Below the pieces are notes generated by a model. That model was not told where the DNA came from, did no database searches, and was given only the letters and a program-made list of their open reading frames with translations. From Acidobacteriota bacterium (GTDB lineage Bacteria > Acidobacteriota > Terriglobia > Terriglobales > Acidobacteriaceae), in assembly GCA_028873155.1 (NCBI GenBank), contig JAGWML010000109.1:1-9777 (forward strand): DNA of 9,777 nucleotides, in the 5' to 3' direction. The stretch's first letter is position 1. Each line of letters opens with the position of its first letter. The translations under genes and the position numbers were made by a program. Below, one piece after another: positions 6,128 through 9,777 of this stretch.

Positions 6128-7138
6128 TCAATGTGCGGCGAGCGAGGCGCTGACGAGAGTCAGCGGCGCGGAGCGGGGGGAGCGGGCAATGAAGCGGCCC
6201 GCGCGCCAGGCGATGGAAAGCGTCTCTCGTTCGAGCAACTTGCGGATTTGGGTGCGGGCATGCTCTGCCCAGGGGCCGGAGCGGTCAAGGCGGATGTAGG
6301 CATGCCAGTGACGGAGCGCCGAACGGATCTCTCCCTTGCGCTCGAAGGCGAGGGCCAGGTTGTAGTGCGCGTCGGCGTAGCGCGGGGAGAGAGCGACGGC
6401 GCGTTGGTAGGCGGCGATGGATTCATCGAGGCGGCCCAGTTCATCGAGGACGTTCCCGAGGTCAAAGAAGGCCAGGACGTAGGTGGGGTCAGCCACGGTG
6501 GCTTTGCGATAGAGCTCTTCGGCCCGGTTGTATTGGCGCAGGTGGAAGTGAAGCGTGCCGAGGTTGATGTAGGCCGGCGCGTATCCGGGGTCCGCGTCAA
6601 GGATTGTTTGATACAGCGCGATCGCGTTGTGCTTCTTCCCCGACTCTTCGGCCTGGACGGCTGCGAAGAATGTATCGGAGATGCTGCGGCTGCTCTGCGC
6701 AGATGGACTGACAACCGAGCAGGCGGCTTGCTGCGAACGGTCCAATCGCTCGAAGTCGAAGAGAAACTGGCGGCGGATTGGATCGACCATCGCGCCCTGG
6801 CAGCGGAAGGCGAGGCGTGTGCCGTTGCGCACGACGCTGGCTTCGGCCAGTGGGTTGGCAAGGCCGGCCACGGCTCTCATGGCGACTACGGAATGACGGA
6901 TCGAGGCGGCGGACACATCGTCTTCGCGGAGCAGGCGCAGGGTGCGCAACTGGCGGAGATCCTGGAAGCTGTATTCCTGTAGCGGAGGGATGAGACCGGC
7001 GCGTTCCCAGCCATGAAGCTGCCTGGAAGAGATTTGCAGGATACGCAGAACATCCTGACGGCTGTAGCTGGTCACTCTTCGATGCTCCCGTGGTTTGTTC
7101 TGGCCGTTGAGGGTCGAGAACGTGGCTCCTGGAACCAT
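6128..7138 (-). CDS. MerR-type helix-turn-helix protein fused to TPR repeats (putative transcriptional regulator)
   Basis: A 336-residue protein joining an N-terminal MerR-like winged helix to a TPR array. The HTH spans about residues 24-90: YSRQDVLRILQISSRQLHGW, then ERAGLIPPL, then YSFQDLRQLRTLRLL. A linker (about 103-130, RLAFRCQGAMVDPIRRQFLF) follows. About four TPR units cover 153-288, with canonical features such as AYINLGTLHFHLRQYNRAEELYRKA written over 189-213 and AHYNLALAFERKGEIRSAL at 257-275. There is no metal- or drug-binding MerR effector domain; the TPRs presumably bind a protein partner or mediate oligomerisation. The target is unknown. It is divergent from the PAS-GGDEF gene and upstream of the peptidase on the same strand. 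The start is uncertain: ATG 7138 has no SD (CCTCC precedes it), whereas GTG 7075, just before TSYSRQDV, has GGGAG 9 nt upstream. Confidence 0.88.
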   Translation of the reverse strand: MVPGATFSTLNGQNKPREHRRVTSYSRQDVLRILQISSRQLHGWERAGLIPPLQEYSFQDLRQLRTLRLLREDDVSAASIRHSVVAMRAVAGLANPLAEASVVRNGTRLAFRCQGAMVDPIRRQFLFDFERLDRSQQAACSVVSPSAQSSRSISDTFFAAVQAEESGKKHNAIALYQTILDADPGYAPAYINLGTLHFHLRQYNRAEELYRKATVADPTYVLAFFDLGNVLDELGRLDESIAAYQRAVALSPRYADAHYNLALAFERKGEIRSALRHWHAYIRLDRSGPWAEHARTQIRKLLERETLSIAWRAGRFIARSPRSAPLTLVSASLAAH

Positions 7139-7160
7139 TACGGAGGAACCGCTTGCTGCG

Positions 7161-7166
7161 ATTATG
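7161..7166 (-). promoter_or_regulatory. Possible -10 element of the MerR-TPR gene
   Basis: CATAAT on the minus strand matches five of six bases of TATAAT. No good -35 is seen 16-18 bp upstream (GGCTTA at best). The implied leader would be about 15 nt for ATG 7138 or about 78 nt for GTG 7075, which agrees better with the later start. Confidence 0.25.
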
Positions 7167-7178
7167 CCAAGGATACGC

Positions 7179-7228
7179 GTGGATAAGCCGGGACGAAATC
7201 GCCGGCAAGTAAAAAGATGGTGGATAAG
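7179..7228. repeat. Two direct copies of GTGGATAAG, DnaA-box-like
   Basis: GTGGATAAG occurs at 7179-7187 and 7220-7228, 41 bp apart start to start, close to four helical turns. The reverse complement, CTTATCCAC, contains TTATCCAC, eight of the nine bases of the consensus DnaA box TTATCCACA. No A+T-rich unwinding element or replication gene is nearby, so an origin is not supported; regulator or DnaA binding is possible. Confidence 0.4.
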
Positions 7229-7273
7229 TGGTGCATGACTTGGTTCATTTCGTGGCCGGCAGGCGGTCGAACA

Positions 7274-7318
7274 GAAACGGCACGCTGGTAACGGACTGGG
7301 GACGGAAGAGACCGTTTC
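7274..7318. repeat. Inverted repeat upstream of the PAS-GGDEF gene
   Basis: GAAACGG (7274-7280) and CCGTTTC (7312-7318) are perfect 7-bp arms separated by 31 bp. It may be a regulator site or leader stem; chance is also possible at this arm length. Confidence 0.3.
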
Positions 7319-7436
7319 ATGGGATACGGGGGGTGGGCGTCCATGGTATCAATTTCTTTCGGCGTATTTTTTCACCACGTTTGCAGCGCTTGCCTCAAGC
7401 TGGTGAGATCGTGTGGGCCGGCATCGCATCAGGGGC

Positions 7437-7442
7437 GAGGAG
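7437..7442 (+). promoter_or_regulatory. Shine-Dalgarno of the PAS-GGDEF gene
   Basis: GAGGAG followed by 6 nt and GTG at 7449. It is the best-placed SD in the open frame, which begins after a TGA at 7404-7406. An alternative GTG at 7413 is preceded by the weaker GGTGAG (7402-7407). Confidence 0.65.
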
Positions 7443-7448
7443 TCGTTT

Positions 7449-9777
7449 GTGGAGGCAGTTTTTCGCATCCGCCGGTCGGGCGGCAGGGAGGTTGTTGCGG
7501 CCGAGGGTTGCGTGGAGATGCTCCTGGGGTACGCCCCTGAGCTGATTTTGCGTGGAGCTGTGCGCCTTGCCGACCGCATTCATCCGCAGGATGCCGATGT
7601 TGTGATGCGGATCTTCGCCGTCGATCGAAAGCGGGATGGGGCCGGGGCTGGCCGGTGGGAGAATCTGCGCCTGCGTCACGCCGACGGCACGATGCGCTGC
7701 ATGCGGGCATCGGTTCGCCGCGCGGCCGACGGCGCCGACGATTCTCTTCTCCAGCTTACGTTGCAGGATGCACGCCATGTGGCGGCCAGCCGAAGCGGCT
7801 TTGACCTGCCTCCGCACCTTCGCGCCCTCATGGAATCGACCGATGACATGGTGTATTTCAAGGACAGGCATCATGTGCTGGTTGCCATGAATGAAAAAGT
7901 CCGCAAGGCGGCTGAGGACTTCAGCGGCCCGGGCAAATCCGCGCTGGGGCTGACGGACTACGAGTTGTTTCCAGAGAAGGTCGCCGACATTTACTACCAG
8001 ATGGAGAAGGATATTTATGCCGGCAAGCCGCTGGTGCGTGAGGTCCAGCGGAGGGTGGACCGCAATGGATGCGACGTGTGGTCGGATAACCGCAAGTATC
8101 CCGTGAAGGATGAAAATGGCGTGTTGGTTGGACTGCTGGGCGTATCCAGACGAGTCGCCGACCCGACGCTGGCTGCCGCGCAGCAGGAACATGCAGAGCA
8201 GTTGCGCGAGGCGCAGCGGATCGCGGGACTGGGCAGTTATGTGTTCGAAGTGACCACGGGATTGTGGACGGCGTCCGATGTGCTGGATGAAATTCTGGGA
8301 ATCGACCGGAACTATCCGCACTCGGTGGAGGGATGGAAGGAGCTGATCCATCCAGAAGACCGCACCGCCATGAGCGCCTACCTTGAGGAATTGATGCTGG
8401 GGAATCGCAAGCCGTTCCATCAGGAGTACCGCATCGTACGGCCCAGTGATGGCGCGGAGCGCTGGGTACAGGGGCGCGGCGAAGTGGAGATCGGCTCCGA
8501 CGGCAAGGTCAAGCGGATGCGCGGCACGATCCAGGACGTGACGGAGCTGAAGCAGGCAGAGGCGACGTTGCGGGAGAGCCGGGAGTTGTTGCGCCTGTTT
8601 ATCGAACACGCGCCGGTGGCGCTTGCGATGCTGGACCGGGAGATGCTCTACCTTGCGGTGAGTCAGCGCTGGCTGCAGACGTTTGGGCTTGAGGCCGGAG
8701 AAGTAATGGGCCGGTCGCATTACGAGGTGCTTCCCGGTTGTCCGAAGGAGTGGCGGAAGGACCATCAGCACGCGCTGAAGGGGAAGATTATGCCCCTGGA
8801 GGCTGGTTGTCTGGTCCGGCCGGACGGACAAATGCAGTGGCTCCGCCGCGAGGTCCATCCGTGGTTCACCGGCGGCGGCGAAATCGGCGGCGTCATCTTG
8901 TTTGCGGAAGATATCTCGCAGGAGAAGCTGGCGGAGAATCGTCTTCATCTGGCGGCGAGCGTGTTTACGCATGCAGCGGAGGGGATTCTGATCACCGACG
9001 CCAAGGGCATCATTCTGGATGTGAACGACGCCTTTACCCGAATCACCGGGTATACGCGTGATGAAGTGATCGGGAAGAACCCGCGCATCTTGAAATCAGA
9101 CCGCCAGGAGCCGACGTTCTACGAGGAGATGTGGCGGCAGCTGCTGCACGACGGCAAGTGGACAGGAGAGATCTGGAACAAGACAAAGAGCGGCCGCCTG
9201 TTCGCTGAGATGCTGACCATCAGCGCTGTGCCGGATGAGGCCGGCGGCGTGCGCCAGTATGTAGCGTTCTTTTCCGATCTCACTTCGATGAAAGAGCAGG
9301 AGCGGAAGCTCGAGCGCATCGCGCAGTACGACCTGCTGACCGGGCTTCCAAACCGGACCTTGCTCGCCGACCGGCAACGCCAGGCGATGGTCCAGGCCAA
9401 TAGCCGGAGCAGGGTGATGGCGCTGATCTGCCTGGATCTGGACGGCTTCAAATCTGTGAATGACCGTCACGGCCATAACGTGGGCGACCATCTCCTGATC
9501 GCCGTGGCGCACCGGCTCAGAGACCTGTTGCGCGCGGGTGACACGATCGGCCGGCCCGGCGGAGATGAGTTTGTCGTCGTTCTACCGGATCTGGCAAGCG
9601 AACGGGAGGCCCTGCCTGTGCTTGCAGAGTTGCAGGCCGCGGCCCGCGCGCCTTTTGAAGTGGACGGGCATGTGGTCCGGTTGTCTTCAAGCGCCGGCGT
9701 GGTGCTGTATCCGCAGCCGGTCGATGTGGACGCCGATCAACTGCTGCGACAGGCAAGCCAGGCGTTGTATCACGCGA
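7449..9777 (+). CDS. Multi-PAS diguanylate cyclase (PAS x5-GGDEF), 3' end outside the window
   Basis: Sensor enzyme expected to make c-di-GMP from two GTP. The frame is open from GTG 7449 to the right edge (776 codons seen, no stop). Numbering is from that GTG. It has no membrane segment. PAS-like domains lie at about 1-110 (divergent, with GYAPELILRG and RWENLRLRHADG), 124-235 (DDMVYFKDRHHVLVAMN), 252-372 (PAS_3-like, ELIHPEDR), 381-495 (APVALAMLDREMLYLAVSQR) and 501-612 (EGILITDAKGIILDVNDAFT). The GGDEF domain starts at YDLLTGLPNR (about 627). It keeps the metal Asp in CLDLDGFKSVND and an intact RPGGDEF at 702-708. An RxxD inhibitory site (RAGD, 695-698) stands five residues before GGDEF, so product inhibition is expected. 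An EAL domain may follow beyond the window, as is common after this PAS-linker type, but this cannot be seen. It is transcribed divergently from the MerR-TPR gene. Confidence 0.93.
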   Translation, partial: MEAVFRIRRSGGREVVAAEGCVEMLLGYAPELILRGAVRLADRIHPQDADVVMRIFAVDRKRDGAGAGRWENLRLRHADGTMRCMRASVRRAADGADDSLLQLTLQDARHVAASRSGFDLPPHLRALMESTDDMVYFKDRHHVLVAMNEKVRKAAEDFSGPGKSALGLTDYELFPEKVADIYYQMEKDIYAGKPLVREVQRRVDRNGCDVWSDNRKYPVKDENGVLVGLLGVSRRVADPTLAAAQQEHAEQLREAQRIAGLGSYVFEVTTGLWTASDVLDEILGIDRNYPHSVEGWKELIHPEDRTAMSAYLEELMLGNRKPFHQEYRIVRPSDGAERWVQGRGEVEIGSDGKVKRMRGTIQDVTELKQAEATLRESRELLRLFIEHAPVALAMLDREMLYLAVSQRWLQTFGLEAGEVMGRSHYEVLPGCPKEWRKDHQHALKGKIMPLEAGCLVRPDGQMQWLRREVHPWFTGGGEIGGVILFAEDISQEKLAENRLHLAASVFTHAAEGILITDAKGIILDVNDAFTRITGYTRDEVIGKNPRILKSDRQEPTFYEEMWRQLLHDGKWTGEIWNKTKSGRLFAEMLTISAVPDEAGGVRQYVAFFSDLTSMKEQERKLERIAQYDLLTGLPNRTLLADRQRQAMVQANSRSRVMALICLDLDGFKSVNDRHGHNVGDHLLIAVAHRLRDLLRAGDTIGRPGGDEFVVVLPDLASEREALPVLAELQAAARAPFEVDGHVVRLSSSAGVVLYPQPVDVDADQLLRQASQALYHA

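Larger units (their letters stand above)
7139..7448. other. Divergent intergenic region between the MerR-TPR and PAS-GGDEF genes
   Basis: About 310 bp with no supported gene; short open frames here lack RBS and family resemblance. It contains two GTGGATAAG copies (7179-7187 and 7220-7228), GCCGGCA twice (7201-7207 and 7255-7261), and an inverted repeat GAAACGG/CCGTTTC (7274-7280 with 7312-7318). Promoters for both genes must lie here or nearby. The only promoter-like element noticed is CATAAT on the minus strand (7161-7166). Confidence 0.6.

Noticed and set aside
5880..6131. Possible small gene of 83 codons on the minus strand upstream of the peptidase
   Set aside because: Pro/Ser/Arg-rich, overlaps the hairpins and inverted repeats of the leader, has no SD, and resembles nothing I know; treated as non-coding.
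6047..6982. Open frame of 311 codons on the plus strand, antisense to the MerR-TPR gene
   Set aside because: No recognisable domain or SD, and the opposite strand has clear HTH and TPR sequence.
7179..7228. Replication origin, from the two DnaA-box-like repeats
   Set aside because: Only two near-matches, no dnaA/dnaN or partition gene and no A+T-rich unwinding region in the window.
7395..8972. Open frame of 525 codons on the minus strand, fully antisense to the PAS-GGDEF gene
   Set aside because: Its translation is rich in His, Arg, Gln and Leu with no recognisable domain, and it has no convincing SD. The plus-strand frame opposite encodes clear PAS domains, so this is a G+C-driven shadow.
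1..9777. Mobile element, defence island or CRISPR array
   Set aside because: No transposase, integrase, nuclease, toxin-antitoxin pair, tRNA or regularly spaced repeat was seen; all six genes look like ordinary chromosomal genes with similar base composition.

Overview
The window is G+C-rich bacterial chromosomal DNA carrying six protein-coding genes. I see no RNA genes, insertion sequences, integrases or CRISPR arrays. The gene set suggests an acidobacterium of the Terriglobia/Acidobacteriaceae type: a large secreted S53 (sedolisin/kumamolisin) peptidase with Ig-like repeats and a C-terminal membrane hairpin, a MerR-type helix-turn-helix fused to TPRs, and a multi-PAS diguanylate cyclase. 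This is inferred from family knowledge; there is no rRNA or other marker to prove it.

Layout. Five genes lie on the minus strand. Read in the direction of transcription (right to left), they are a MerR-HTH/TPR regulator (7138-6128), a secreted S53 peptidase (5839-2888), a short/branched-chain acyl-CoA dehydrogenase (2760-1597), a small one-TM protein resembling DUF3592 (1531-1034), and a CDF-family zinc/cation exporter (982-2), whose stop codon lies at the left edge. One gene on the plus strand, starting at GTG 7449, diverges from the regulator and runs off the right edge. It encodes a protein with about five PAS domains followed by an active-looking GGDEF domain with a c-di-GMP inhibitory site.

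Transcription units. A textbook rho-independent terminator (2829-2862, minus) ends the peptidase mRNA, so the acyl-CoA dehydrogenase must have its own promoter. Its small downstream neighbour and the CDF gene follow at gaps of 65 and 51 bp and could be co-transcribed with it. The peptidase has its own leader of about 280 bp with several inverted repeats, including an 11-bp perfect pair and a competing 7-bp pairing. A hairpin just after the regulator's stop codon probably separates it from the peptidase.

How the genes work together. There is no obvious single pathway. The divergent pair (MerR-TPR regulator and PAS-GGDEF protein) shares a 310-bp intergenic region with a repeated GTGGATAAG motif, which makes co-regulation possible. 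The peptidase would provide extracellular protein degradation in an acidic environment, and the acyl-CoA dehydrogenase fits catabolism of branched-chain amino-acid carbon skeletons. Any functional coupling of these is inference from proximity only. I found no convincing new defence or mobile system. The most noteworthy items are the MerR-TPR fusion, the structured peptidase leader, and the peptidase's unusual C-terminus.
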